Assembly: GCF_040656415.1 (NCBI RefSeq)
Contig: NZ_JBFAMC010000008.1
Location: forward strand, 51,667-115,666
Direction: 5' to 3'
DNA: 64,000 nucleotides
Source of the DNA: Rhodococcus_F sp040656415
GTDB lineage: Bacteria; Actinomycetota; Actinomycetes; Mycobacteriales; Mycobacteriaceae
Under the pieces are notes generated by a model, which did no database searches, was not told where the DNA came from, and saw nothing but the letters and a program-made list of their open reading frames with translations. Made by a program: the position numbers and the translations under genes. Of this stretch, positions 44,555-54,066 are shown piece after piece. Position 1 is the stretch's first letter; every line of letters begins with the position of its first letter.

Positions 44555-45364
44555 GTGGAACCGCTCACCGAGCGCACACCGCGGGTCGTTTCCGCTGTCA
44601 AGCTGCTGCGAGCCGTGGAACGCCGAAAGCAAGGTCGGTTCCTGGTGGAGGGCGAGAACTCTGTTGTCGAGGCTCTCGAGACCTGTGCCGTGCACGATTT
44701 CTTCTATACCGAGGACGCGCAACGGCGGCATGGCGGGTTGATCGAGCGGGCGCATGCCGCTGGTGTTCGCACAGCGCTGGTGACGGATCGGGCGGCTCGG
44801 GTATTGAGTGACACCGTGACCCCTCCCGGTCTCGTTGCGGTCTGCGATCTGCTCGACGTCCCTCTGTCCGAAGTGGTCGGTTGCAAGTCGCGACTCCTCG
44901 CGGTGCCTGTTGCGGTGGCAGAACCGGGAAATGCGGGAACTGTCATCCGGGTCGCGGACGCGGTGGGCGCCGACGCCGCGATTCTCGCGGGAGACAGTGT
45001 CGATCCACATAATGGCAAGTGTGTTCGAGCCTCGGCTGGGAGTCTGTTTCACCTGCCGGTGGCACGTGAACGGAACACGGTGGCTGTGCTCGAGAGCATC
45101 AACGCGGCCGGAATCCAGTTGCTCGCGGCCGCGGCGAACGGCGAAGTCGACCTCGACGACGCCGACGAGTTGTTGAGTCGGCCGACAGCATGGCTGTTCG
45201 GGAACGAGGCTCACGGTCTCGACTCGGCCACCTTGGCACGTGCTGACCACCGCGTCCGAATTCCCATCCACGGTCGTGCCGAGAGTTTCAACATGGCCAC
45301 CGCGGCGTCTATCTGCCTGTACTCGAGTGCGCGGGTGCAGAACCGCAGACAATCCGACAACTGA
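44555..45364 (+). CDS. TrmH/SpoU family RNA methyltransferase
   Basis: A 269-residue SPOUT methyltransferase with N-terminal substrate-binding domain (VERRKQGRFLVEGENSVVEAL). The three SPOUT motifs are NAGTVIRVADAVGADAAIL, LFGNEAHGL and IPIHGRAESFNMATAASICLY, which form the SAM knot. It probably 2'-O-methylates rRNA or tRNA; TsnR-type 23S enzymes are relatives. It starts at GTG 44555 shortly after rplT. Confidence 0.92.
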   Translation: MEPLTERTPRVVSAVKLLRAVERRKQGRFLVEGENSVVEALETCAVHDFFYTEDAQRRHGGLIERAHAAGVRTALVTDRAARVLSDTVTPPGLVAVCDLLDVPLSEVVGCKSRLLAVPVAVAEPGNAGTVIRVADAVGADAAILAGDSVDPHNGKCVRASAGSLFHLPVARERNTVAVLESINAAGIQLLAAAANGEVDLDDADELLSRPTAWLFGNEAHGLDSATLARADHRVRIPIHGRAESFNMATAASICLYSSARVQNRRQSDN

Positions 45365-45458
45365 AGAGCAGAGAATCGGATCGCATAGGATTTGAGGCGA
45401 GCTGTTTCGGTTTCGTCGAGACTGCTGACTGAACCAACTTGAAGGAGTGGCACCGGCC

Positions 45459-46541
45459 GTGGCAAATAATGAGGGCGCTGCGTCCACGGGGGGCGATGGC
45501 ACGGTCGACGTGAGCGTGCTCACCGAGGATGCGTTGACTGCTGCCGCGGAAAGCGCTGAGAAGGCGTTCGCTTCAGCAAACGATCTGGATGACTTGGCGC
45601 AGGCCAAGGTGGAGCACCTGGGCGACAAATCTCCGATCGCGCTGGCTCGCCGTGGGCTCGGTGCCCTTCCGGGGAAGGAAAGGGCCGAGCCGGGCAAACG
45701 CGTGAATGTCGCCCGCACGCGGATCAGCGCAGCCTTCGACGAGCGACGAGCCGTGCTGCTGGCCGAGCGCGACGCTGCCGTCCTGGTTGCCGAGGCGATC
45801 GATGTGACGCTGCCATCGCAGCGTCAGCCCGTCGGTGCCCGTCACCCGATCAGCGTCATCTCTGAGGAGGTCGCGGATGTATTCGTTGCAATGGGCTGGG
45901 AGGTAGCCGAGGGGCCCGAGGTCGAGACGGAGCAGTTCAATTTCGATGCTCTCAACTTCCTTCCCGACCATCCGGCACGGACGATGCAGGATACGTTCCA
46001 TATTGCGCCCGAGAGCTCGCGGCAGGTGCTCCGCACCCACACGTCCCCGGTTCAGGTGCGCACGATGCTCTCGCGTGAACTGCCTATATATGTGGTGTGT
46101 CCCGGGCGCACTTTCCGCACCGACGAACTCGACGCAACACACACACCCGTCTTCTCGCAGGTGGAGGGACTCGCAGTCGACAAGGGCCTCACCATGGCCC
46201 ACCTGCGCGGCACACTCGACGCATTCGCCCGCGCCTTGTTCGGCCCCGAGACCCGCACAAGGATGCGCCCGAACTACTTTCCGTTCACGGAACCGTCCGC
46301 AGAGGTCGACGTCTGGTTCCCGGACAAGAAGGGCGGCGCAGGCTGGGTCGAGTGGGGTGGATGCGGAATGGTCAATCCGAAGGTACTGCGCGCCTGCGGA
46401 ATCGACCCTGAGGTCTACACCGGGTTCGCATTCGGTATGGGGCTCGAGCGCACGCTCCAGTTCCGCAACGGTATCCCGGACATGCGCGACATCGTCGAGG
46501 GTGACGTGCGATTCACGCTGCCCTTCGGTATTGAGGGCTGA
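45459..46541 (+). CDS. pheS: phenylalanyl-tRNA synthetase alpha subunit
   Basis: About 360 residues. The N-terminal coiled coil is followed by the class II catalytic core with motif 2 HTSPVQVRTM...FRTDELDATHTPVFSQVEGL and motif 3 GFAFGMGLERTLQFRNGI. Start at GTG 45459, eleven bases after AAGGAG; GTG 45447 in frame is too close to that site. It forms a heterotetramer with PheT. Confidence 0.96.
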   Translation: MANNEGAASTGGDGTVDVSVLTEDALTAAAESAEKAFASANDLDDLAQAKVEHLGDKSPIALARRGLGALPGKERAEPGKRVNVARTRISAAFDERRAVLLAERDAAVLVAEAIDVTLPSQRQPVGARHPISVISEEVADVFVAMGWEVAEGPEVETEQFNFDALNFLPDHPARTMQDTFHIAPESSRQVLRTHTSPVQVRTMLSRELPIYVVCPGRTFRTDELDATHTPVFSQVEGLAVDKGLTMAHLRGTLDAFARALFGPETRTRMRPNYFPFTEPSAEVDVWFPDKKGGAGWVEWGGCGMVNPKVLRACGIDPEVYTGFAFGMGLERTLQFRNGIPDMRDIVEGDVRFTLPFGIEG

Positions 46542-46608
46542 CCGGCGTTGCCGGAACCCCGTCCACCATCAGTTACGACATCTTGACGAACGAGAAAGCT
46601 GAGTAGAC

Positions 46609-49095
46609 GTGCGAGTAGCGCAATCCTGGCTGACCGAGATCTTGCAACGTGGTACCCCGGACTGGGATGTCACTGCGGGGGAACTCGATGCCGGCTTCGT
46701 CCGGGTCGGGCTCGAGGTGGAGGAAGTCGAAGAACTGGAGCCCGTCGAAGGCCCGCTCGTGGTGGGCAGGGTCGTCGAGATCACCGAGCTTACGGAGTTC
46801 AAGAAGCCGATCCGCTTTTGCACGGTCGACGTCGGTGAGCCGCAGCCGCGAGGAATCGTGTGTGGTGCTCGCAACTTCTCCGAGGGCGATCTCGTGGTGG
46901 TCGCGCTCCCCGGTGCGGTCCTTCCCGGCGGTTTCGCCATTGCATCCCGCAAGACGTACGGCCAGGTCTCGGATGGAATGATTTGCTCGGTGGCCGAACT
47001 CGGTATCGGCAAGGACCACACGGGCATCCTCGTTCTCGAACCGGGTACTGCGTTGCCAGGCGCGGATGCCAACGAGTTGATCGGACTGCAAGACACCGTC
47101 GTCGAACTCAACATCACTCCGGACCGCGGCTACTGCTTCTCGGTGCGCGGCCTGACGCGGGAGTTGGCTTGCGCGTTCGACCTCGAGTTCGCGGATCCGG
47201 CGTTCGTGACGCCTCTTCCTGCCGAAGGGGAGGCTTGGCCGATCCGTGTAGACCCCGCGTCGAAAGCGACCCGATTCGTCGCCCGCCGTGTGACGGGTAT
47301 CGACCCGAACGCGGTGAGCCCGTGGTGGTTGCAGCGTCGGTTGCTGTTGTCCGGTGTGCGCCCGATCTCGCCGGCCGTCGATGTCACCAACTACGTTCTT
47401 CTCGAACTGGGCCAGCCGCTGCACGCGTTCGACGCGGCCAAGATCAGCGGTGAACTCGTGGTGCGTCGCGCCGAATCCGGGGAGAAGCTGACGACTCTCG
47501 ACGAGACAGAACGCGTCCTCGACCCCGAGGACGTCGTGATCGCCGACGATTCGGGTGTGGTTTCGCTGGCTGGAATCATGGGTGGCGCGACCACCGAGGT
47601 TTCGTCCGGGAGTACCGACATCCTGCTCGAGGCGGCCACGTGGGATCCGCTCGCCGTGTTCAGGACCGCCCGCAGGCACAAGCTGTCGAGCGAGGCCAGC
47701 AAGCGCTTCGAGCGAGTGGTCGACCCCGAGATTCCCGTCGCGGCGTTGGACCGGGCGGCATCCCTGCTGGTGGACATCGCGGGTGGACGCATCGAGCCGG
47801 TACTCACGGACATCGGTGCGGCAACACAGCACGATCCGATCCGCATGGACATCGACCTTCCCGACCGCGTCGCTGGGATCGATTACCCAACCGGCACCGC
47901 CGCTCGGAGGCTTACTCAGATCGGCTGCAACGTCGAGGTCGGAGTCAGCGACAGCGGTCACGGGCAGCTCGTGGCCACCCCGGCTTCGTGGCGGCCCGAC
48001 CTTGTGCAGCCCGCCGACCTGGTGGAGGAAGTGCTGCGGCTCGAGGGCTTGGAACAAATTCCGTCGGTACTTCCCACTGCACCTGCGGGACGTGGGCTGA
48101 CACAGTCTCAGCGCCGCAAGCGTGCTGTGGGCCGAGCAATGGCGTTCTCCGGATACGTCGAGATCCCGCCTCCGGTGTTTCTGCCGTCGGCGGTGTTCGA
48201 CACCTGGGGCCTGGACCCGGATGATCCGCGCCGGAGGACCACCAAGGTCCTCAACCCGCTCGAGTCGGATCGCCCGGAACTGGCTACAACCCTGCTGCCA
48301 GGACTTCTCGAAGTCCTGGCACGCAACACCTCCCGAGGCCAGCGCGACTTGTCGCTGTTCGGGATCGCGCAGGTCGTATTGCCGGGTGCGGAAGACAAGC
48401 CCGTCGACGCGATCCCGGTGGATCGCAGACCGACCGACGAGGAGATTGCGGCGCTCGAGCAGTCGCTGCCCGCCCAGCCCGTGCATGTGGCGGCGGTTCT
48501 CACCGGTCAGCGTGAGCTGAGTGGACCGTGGGGCCCCGGGCGCCTCGCGGATGCCACCGATGCCTTTGCCGCCGCCCGTACGATAGCGGCGGCGGCCGGG
48601 GTCGAACTCGAATTCCGCGCCACGGTTTACCAGCCCTGGCATCCGGGCCGGGGGGCGGAACTTCTCGTGGACGGCGAAGTCGTAGGGCACGCGGGCGAGC
48701 TGCATCCGGCCGTTCTCGAACGCGCTGGGCTACCTCCGCGAACGTGTGCCGTGGAGATCGACCTCGACGCCCTCCCGCTGGTGGAGAACTTGCCGGCTCC
48801 GGCGGTGTCACCCTTCCCGGCGGTGCTCCAGGATGTGGCAGTCGTCGTCGACGCCACTGTGCCTGCGGCCGACGTGCAAGCGGCACTGCAGTCGGGTGGC
48901 GGCGAACTTCTGGAGGACGTCCGGTTGTTCGACGTGTTCGAGGGTGAACAGGTCGGTCAGGGCCGGAAGTCGCTGGCGTTCGCGCTTCGATTCCGTGGCC
49001 ACGATCGCACCCTCACCGAGGACGAGGCGAGTGCCGCCCGGGACGCAGCAGTCGCTGCTGCCTCCGCTGCAGTCGGCGCCGAACTGCGCAGCTGA
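46609..49095 (+). CDS. pheT: phenylalanyl-tRNA synthetase beta subunit
   Basis: An 828-residue PheT. It has an EMAP/OB tRNA-binding domain (VVGRVVEITELTEFKKPIRFCTVDVGE), B3/B4 domain (NITPDRGYCFSVRGLTRELA), B5 region, and the C-terminal ferredoxin-like anticodon-binding domain (PAVLQDVAVVVDATVPAADVQAAL ... FRGHDRTLTEDEASAARDA). It starts at a GTG 67 bp after pheS. Confidence 0.97.
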   Translation: MRVAQSWLTEILQRGTPDWDVTAGELDAGFVRVGLEVEEVEELEPVEGPLVVGRVVEITELTEFKKPIRFCTVDVGEPQPRGIVCGARNFSEGDLVVVALPGAVLPGGFAIASRKTYGQVSDGMICSVAELGIGKDHTGILVLEPGTALPGADANELIGLQDTVVELNITPDRGYCFSVRGLTRELACAFDLEFADPAFVTPLPAEGEAWPIRVDPASKATRFVARRVTGIDPNAVSPWWLQRRLLLSGVRPISPAVDVTNYVLLELGQPLHAFDAAKISGELVVRRAESGEKLTTLDETERVLDPEDVVIADDSGVVSLAGIMGGATTEVSSGSTDILLEAATWDPLAVFRTARRHKLSSEASKRFERVVDPEIPVAALDRAASLLVDIAGGRIEPVLTDIGAATQHDPIRMDIDLPDRVAGIDYPTGTAARRLTQIGCNVEVGVSDSGHGQLVATPASWRPDLVQPADLVEEVLRLEGLEQIPSVLPTAPAGRGLTQSQRRKRAVGRAMAFSGYVEIPPPVFLPSAVFDTWGLDPDDPRRRTTKVLNPLESDRPELATTLLPGLLEVLARNTSRGQRDLSLFGIAQVVLPGAEDKPVDAIPVDRRPTDEEIAALEQSLPAQPVHVAAVLTGQRELSGPWGPGRLADATDAFAAARTIAAAAGVELEFRATVYQPWHPGRGAELLVDGEVVGHAGELHPAVLERAGLPPRTCAVEIDLDALPLVENLPAPAVSPFPAVLQDVAVVVDATVPAADVQAALQSGGGELLEDVRLFDVFEGEQVGQGRKSLAFALRFRGHDRTLTEDEASAARDAAVAAASAAVGAELRS

Positions 49096-49136
49096 TCAGT
49101 AGCCTTGGGGGAGAGCCCGAGGCAAGGAGCAGTGTC

Positions 49137-49592
49137 ATGAGTGATGTGCACGATGTCGCGGCGGCCGCCAGCCGATTGACGGACGCCGAATTCCTCGAGG
49201 TGGTGCGTAAGGTCGCGGCAGGGCGTCCTGGTCTCGGCGGGCTACTGGCAGTGGTGGATCCCGGCGCTACCGTTCCGGTCGGCGGAGCTGTCGGTGCGCT
49301 CCCGTCGGAGGACCCGGTTACCGCCGAGGTCGTACCCGAAATCGATACCGGGATGCCCGTTCCCGGCTATATGTCCGGCAGTACTCCAGCTCCTGACTAC
49401 ACGCAGGAGGGTGTTCCGACGTTCGATCATGTCCGCGATCGGATAGAGGGACGCTCAGCGACTGCGATGGGAAGTTCGGAACTTGCCCACGAAAGCGCGT
49501 CGGGCAAGTCACTGGACGAGCAGTGGGAAGCGCGTAAGAAGGCGGGTAAGGCCAAACTCGAGGAGATTCGGCGGTCGCTGGGTAAACAGTGA
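49137..49592 (+). CDS. hypothetical protein between pheT and argC
   Basis: A 151-residue soluble protein that I do not recognise. The N-terminal 50 residues are Ala-rich and helical, with LTDAEFLEVVRKVAAGRPGLGGLLAVVDPG; the middle is Pro/Gly/Thr-rich and probably disordered; the C-terminus is a charged helix (LDEQWEARKKAGKAKLEEIRRSL). AAGGAG lies eight bases before the ATG, which supports translation. No membrane segment or known motif. Confidence 0.78.
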   Translation: MSDVHDVAAAASRLTDAEFLEVVRKVAAGRPGLGGLLAVVDPGATVPVGGAVGALPSEDPVTAEVVPEIDTGMPVPGYMSGSTPAPDYTQEGVPTFDHVRDRIEGRSATAMGSSELAHESASGKSLDEQWEARKKAGKAKLEEIRRSLGKQ

Positions 49593-49624
49593 CCACCCGA
49601 TTCGTGGGTGCGAGGCACCCGCGT

Positions 49625-49656
49625 GTGCATTAGATTGCACGATGATGCATAATGAC
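49625..49656 (+). promoter_or_regulatory. argC: candidate ArgR operator and promoter of argC
   Basis: GTGCA-TTAGAT-TGCAC (49625-49640) is an inverted repeat and is followed by ATGCATAATGA (49645-49655). TGCATAAT-like words are typical of ArgR (ARG box) sites. CATAAT at 49648-49653 also resembles a -10 and ends seven bases before the ATG at 49661, so the operator would overlap the promoter. Confidence 0.6.
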
Positions 49657-49660
49657 TCAC

Positions 49661-50716
49661 ATGATTGAGCAATCGGGAGACCCGATCAGGATTGCCGTCG
49701 CCGGCGCAAGCGGATACGCCGGTGGTGAGGTGTTGCGTCTACTGCTGGGGCACCCGCTGTACGCGGACGGTTCGCTCGTCATCGGTGCGCTCACTGCCGG
49801 CGGCAATGCGGGATCGACCCTGGGCTCACATCATCCGCATCTTCTTCCCCTCGCCGAGCGAGTGCTCGAAGACACCACCGTCGAGACTCTGGCCGGACAC
49901 GATGTCGTGTTTCTCGGTCTGCCACACGGTAATTCGGCACAATATGCGAGGGCACTTCCCGAGTCCACGGTCATCATCGACTGTGGTGCCGACTTCCGGC
50001 TGACCAACGCCGAAGACTGGGAGCAGTACTACAAGAGTCCACACGCAGGCAGCTGGCCCTACGGACTCCCCGAGCTTCCGGGTGCCCGCGAGAAGTTGTC
50101 CGGTGCCACTCGCATCGCCGTTCCCGGATGCTTCCCTACGGTTTCGAGCCTGGCGATGGCCCCTGCGGTCGCCGCCGGTGTAGTCGAGCCCCGGGTCACG
50201 ATCGTTGCTGTCACCGGAAGCTCAGGTGCCGGACGGGCTCTCAAGGCCGATTTGCTGGGCTCCGAGATCATGGGCTCCGCCCGCGCCTACGGCGTGGGAG
50301 GCGTCCATCGTCATACTCCCGAGATCATTCAGAACCTCTCTGAACTCGCCGGTGAACGAGTCACAGTATCGTTCACACCCGTACTCGCACCGATGCCGCG
50401 CGGCATTCTGGCCACCTGCACTGCCGTCACCACGGCGACCGAGGCTGAGGTACGAGCAATTTACGAAAAGGCCTACGCGAATGAGCCTTTCGTTCATGTT
50501 CTTCCAGCCGGTGTGCTGCCGCAGAGTGGGGCTGTCATCGGATCGAACGCGGTTCATATAGCGGTGACGGTCGACTCAGAGGCTGGTCAGATCGTCGTGG
50601 TCGCCGTAATCGACAATCTTACGAAGGGCACCGCCGGAGGCGCGGTGCAATCGATGAATCTTGCACTTGGAATACCCGAGACCGCTGGTCTCTCGACCGT
50701 GGGAGTTGCCCCGTGA
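49661..50716 (+). CDS. argC: N-acetyl-gamma-glutamyl-phosphate reductase
   Basis: About 351 residues. The NADP-binding motif is AVAGASGYAGGEVLRLLLGHP; the catalytic Cys is in VPGCFPT, and the substrate region HRHTPEI is intact. Third step of arginine synthesis. The ATG at 49661 is preferred because a -10-like CATAAT lies seven bases before it and there is no Shine-Dalgarno, as in leaderless genes; ATG 49652 is in frame. First gene of argCJBDFRGH; overlaps argJ by four bases. Confidence 0.96.
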   Translation: MIEQSGDPIRIAVAGASGYAGGEVLRLLLGHPLYADGSLVIGALTAGGNAGSTLGSHHPHLLPLAERVLEDTTVETLAGHDVVFLGLPHGNSAQYARALPESTVIIDCGADFRLTNAEDWEQYYKSPHAGSWPYGLPELPGAREKLSGATRIAVPGCFPTVSSLAMAPAVAAGVVEPRVTIVAVTGSSGAGRALKADLLGSEIMGSARAYGVGGVHRHTPEIIQNLSELAGERVTVSFTPVLAPMPRGILATCTAVTTATEAEVRAIYEKAYANEPFVHVLPAGVLPQSGAVIGSNAVHIAVTVDSEAGQIVVVAVIDNLTKGTAGGAVQSMNLALGIPETAGLSTVGVAP

Positions 50717-51957
50717 ACAGTAGCCACGTGTTCGACGCTCACTCGGCGCGGGAAGTGGGCGGCGGCAGGCTGATTCGCAGCCAGGGAATTACTGGTCCGG
50801 CAGGTTTTCGCGCCTCCGGGGTAAAGGCAGGGATCAAGTCCAGCGGAAACGCGGACCTGGCCCTGCTCTTCAACGAGGGCCCTGATCTCACGGCCGCAGG
50901 CGTCTTCACGTCGAACAAGGTGAAGGCTGCCCCGGTGTTGTGGTCGCAGCAGGTGCTCACAACGGGTCGATTGCGCGCTGTGGTGCTCAACTCGGGTGGG
51001 GCCAACGCCTGTACCGGTCCGGGCGGATTCCAGGACACTCACAGGACTGCCGAGGAAGTCGCAACCGCGCTCACCACCTGGGGAACCGAGACCGGCGCCG
51101 TCGAGGTAGCCGTGTGCTCCACCGGACTGATCGGAGATCGGCTCCCCATGAACAAGCTGCTGCCCGGTGTCACCGAGGCAGTTCAGGCGCTTGCGGGTGG
51201 TATCTCCGGTGGTATGGATGCCGCGTACGCGATCATGACGACGGACACGGTTCCGAAGCAAGCCGCGCTTCACCACGTGGACCAGTGGAACGTCGGAGGA
51301 ATGGCGAAAGGTGCGGGCATGCTCGCGCCAGCGCTCGCCACGATGCTCTGCGTGATCACCACCGATGCGGTCGCGACCGCTGCGCAACTCGATTCCGCGC
51401 TACGCGCAGCCACTCGAGTTACATTCGATCGACTCGACATCGACGGTTCGGCATCGACCAACGACACGGTGTTGTTGTTGTCCTCCGGTGCGAGCGGCGT
51501 CACCCCCACCCAGGAAGAACTCGACGCCGCCGTGCTCGCCGTCTGTGATGACCTCGCCGACCAGATGATGTCCGACGCGGAGGGTGTGACCAAGCGGGTG
51601 CGAGTCACGGTCAGAGGCGCAGCCAGCGAAGATGACGCTCTCGTCGGTGCCCGGACCGTCGCCCGTGACAGCCTGGTCAAGACGGCGCTTTTCGGTTCAG
51701 ATCCCAATTGGGGTCGCGTCGTGGCCGCCATCGGCATGGCGCCGATCGACTTGGATCCGAACAAGATCGCCGTCTCGTTCAACGGCTTCCCCGTCTGTGT
51801 CGATGCCGTGGGCACACCGGGCGCGCGTGAGGTGGATCTGAGCGGCATGGACATCGCCCTCGACATAGATCTCGGTGTCGGCAGCCATGCGGCCACCATT
51901 CGGACCACCGACTTGTCGCACGCGTATGTAGAAGAGAATTCGGCGTACTCGTCATGA
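50713..51957 (+). CDS. argJ: bifunctional ornithine acetyltransferase / N-acetylglutamate synthase
   Basis: A 414-residue ArgJ. It is made as a precursor that cleaves itself before the Thr in ALATMLCVITTD (Thr at about residue 210), which becomes the catalytic nucleophile of the beta chain. Other landmarks are NSGGANACTG and DGSASTNDTVLLLSSG. It recycles the acetyl group from N-acetylornithine to glutamate. Start at GTG overlapping the argC stop; overlaps argB by four bases. Confidence 0.97.
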   Translation: MNSSHVFDAHSAREVGGGRLIRSQGITGPAGFRASGVKAGIKSSGNADLALLFNEGPDLTAAGVFTSNKVKAAPVLWSQQVLTTGRLRAVVLNSGGANACTGPGGFQDTHRTAEEVATALTTWGTETGAVEVAVCSTGLIGDRLPMNKLLPGVTEAVQALAGGISGGMDAAYAIMTTDTVPKQAALHHVDQWNVGGMAKGAGMLAPALATMLCVITTDAVATAAQLDSALRAATRVTFDRLDIDGSASTNDTVLLLSSGASGVTPTQEELDAAVLAVCDDLADQMMSDAEGVTKRVRVTVRGAASEDDALVGARTVARDSLVKTALFGSDPNWGRVVAAIGMAPIDLDPNKIAVSFNGFPVCVDAVGTPGAREVDLSGMDIALDIDLGVGSHAATIRTTDLSHAYVEENSAYSS

Positions 51958-52865
51958 CGCTCGAGGGAATTACCGATCACCAGAAGGCGCACGTCCTCGC
52001 GGAGGCGTTGCCGTGGCTACAGCAGTTCCGCGACAAGGTCGTGGTCGTCAAGTACGGCGGCAACGCCATGATCGACGCCGGGTTGAAAACAGCGTTCGCG
52101 GCGGACATGGCGTTCTTGCGGACCGTCGGAATTCACCCGGTTGTCGTGCACGGCGGTGGCCCACAGATCACCGCCATGCTCAATAGGCTCGGCATGACAG
52201 GTGAATTCAAAGGAGGCTTCCGCGTCACCACTCCGGAGGTGATGGAGGTTGTCCGCATGGTTCTGTTCGGTCAGGTCGGTCGCGAACTGGTCGGATTGAT
52301 CAACGCGCACGGGCCCTACGCCGTCGGGATCTCGGGTGAGGACGCGCACTTGTTCACTGCCACGAAGCGGACTGTGATCGTCGAGGGCCAATCGACCGAC
52401 ATCGGGCTCGTCGGTGACGTGACGACCGTGAATCCGGAGGCAGTCTGTGACCTGATAGGTGCGGGTCGAATCCCAGTGGTCTCCACCATCGCGCCCGACT
52501 CGGACGGTGTGGTGCACAACATCAACGCCGATACCGCCGCCGCTGCGCTCGCCGAGGCCATCGACGCAGAGAAGCTTGTGGTTCTCACCGATGTCGAAGG
52601 GCTCTATACCAACTGGCCGGATCGTGATTCGCTGACGACCGAGATCGATGTCGTCGCTCTCGAACAACTGCTACCGAGTCTCGACGCAGGCATGGTTCCG
52701 AAGATGGAGGCATGCCTGCGGGCTGTGCGAGGGGGCGTACCGACCGCGCACGTCATCGACGGCCGCGTCCCCCACTCCGTTCTTCTCGAACTCTTCACCG
52801 GCAAGGGCATCGGCACGATGGTTACACCCGCCCACATTTCATCTACCGAGGGAGTTGTCTCATGA
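51954..52865 (+). CDS. argB: acetylglutamate kinase
   Basis: A 303-residue amino acid kinase. The phosphate-binding VVVKYGGNAM and HGGGPQI, the GFRVTTPEVMEVVRMVL segment and INADTAAAALAEA are present. The N-terminal helix before FRDKVVV is of the type that makes arginine-inhibited hexameric enzymes, so feedback control is likely. ATGA overlaps at both ends. Confidence 0.97.
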   Translation: MTLEGITDHQKAHVLAEALPWLQQFRDKVVVVKYGGNAMIDAGLKTAFAADMAFLRTVGIHPVVVHGGGPQITAMLNRLGMTGEFKGGFRVTTPEVMEVVRMVLFGQVGRELVGLINAHGPYAVGISGEDAHLFTATKRTVIVEGQSTDIGLVGDVTTVNPEAVCDLIGAGRIPVVSTIAPDSDGVVHNINADTAAAALAEAIDAEKLVVLTDVEGLYTNWPDRDSLTTEIDVVALEQLLPSLDAGMVPKMEACLRAVRGGVPTAHVIDGRVPHSVLLELFTGKGIGTMVTPAHISSTEGVVS

Positions 52866-54061
52866 CCGGAACCGACGAATTCCGGCAACGCTGGTCCAAC
52901 GCCGTAATGAACACATATGGCGTTCCAGCGGTGGCGCTCGCACGTGGTCGGGGTGCGGTACTGACTGACGCTGACGGCAAGGAGTACGTGGACTTTCTGG
53001 CCGGCATCGCGGTGAACATCCTCGGGCACGGGCACCCGGCGATCATCGAGGCCGTTACCACTCAACTCTCGACGCTCGGACACGTATCGAACCTGTACGC
53101 CAGCGAACCGGCGATCGAGCTGGCCGAGCGGCTGCTCTCCCACGTAGGTGCGCCGGGGCGGGTGTTCTTCTCCAACTCTGGAACCGAGGCCAACGAAGCG
53201 GCGTTCAAACTTGCACGGGTTACAGGTCGATCGAAGATCATCGCTGCGGAGAAGTCATTTCACGGCAGGACCATGGGTGCCCTTGCACTGACCGGACAGG
53301 CCGCGAAGCGTGAGCCTTTCGAGCCGATGCCTCCGGGGGTCGAGCACGTGCCTTACGGCGATCTCGAGGCTCTCGACCGCGCCGTCGACGCGGACACTGC
53401 GGCCGTCTTCCTGGAGCCGATGATGGGCGAGAGCGGTGTCGTCGTTCCGCCCGAGGGCTATCTCGTCGGCGCCCGGAAAATCACCGCGGACCGAGGTGCG
53501 CTGCTCGTGCTCGACGAGGTGCAGACCGGCATCGGCCGAACGGGATCGTTCTACGCGTACCAGGCTTGCGGGATAGTCCCCGACGTCATAACTCTCGCAA
53601 AGGGACTTGGTGGCGGGATGCCAATCGGTGCCTGTATCGCAACCGGCGTGGCCGCGGATCTTCTCGGCCCGGGAAAGCACGGCAGTACATTCGGCGGGAA
53701 CCCCGTATGCGCAGCAGCAGCGCTCGCTGTGTTGCGAACGATCGCTGAGGACGACCTGATTTCACGTGCGGAGTCGCTCGGGAAGACGCTGTTCGCCGGG
53801 ATCGAAGGAATCGGACACCCGTTGATCGATCACGTGCGTGGTGCCGGACTGCTGCTGGGAATAGTCCTGACAAGGGACGTTGCGTCTGCAGTGGAGAAGT
53901 CCGCACGCGATGCCGGATATCTGGTCAACGCAGCGCAACCAGGTGTTGTGCGGTTGGCTCCGCCGCTTGTGCTTACCGACGATCAGGCAGAAGGTTTCGT
54001 CGCGGCACTGCCCTCAATTCTCGAGAACACGCAATCGGCGGCTCAGCCGGGAAAGCGGTAA
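52862..54061 (+). CDS. argD: acetylornithine aminotransferase
   Basis: A 399-residue class III aminotransferase using PLP. It shows NSGTEANEAAFKLAR, the Asp in VLDEVQTGIGRTG, and the PLP-binding Lys in TLAKGLGGGMPIGA. Start at ATG 52862 overlapping the argB stop; a longer frame from 52712 runs through argB and is not real. Confidence 0.97.
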   Translation: MTGTDEFRQRWSNAVMNTYGVPAVALARGRGAVLTDADGKEYVDFLAGIAVNILGHGHPAIIEAVTTQLSTLGHVSNLYASEPAIELAERLLSHVGAPGRVFFSNSGTEANEAAFKLARVTGRSKIIAAEKSFHGRTMGALALTGQAAKREPFEPMPPGVEHVPYGDLEALDRAVDADTAAVFLEPMMGESGVVVPPEGYLVGARKITADRGALLVLDEVQTGIGRTGSFYAYQACGIVPDVITLAKGLGGGMPIGACIATGVAADLLGPGKHGSTFGGNPVCAAAALAVLRTIAEDDLISRAESLGKTLFAGIEGIGHPLIDHVRGAGLLLGIVLTRDVASAVEKSARDAGYLVNAAQPGVVRLAPPLVLTDDQAEGFVAALPSILENTQSAAQPGKR

Positions 54062-54066
54062 CGATC

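Noticed and set aside
46573..48705. A 710-codon minus-strand frame inside pheT
   Set aside because: It is fully antisense to pheT, rich in Arg, His and Gly, and shows no family features.
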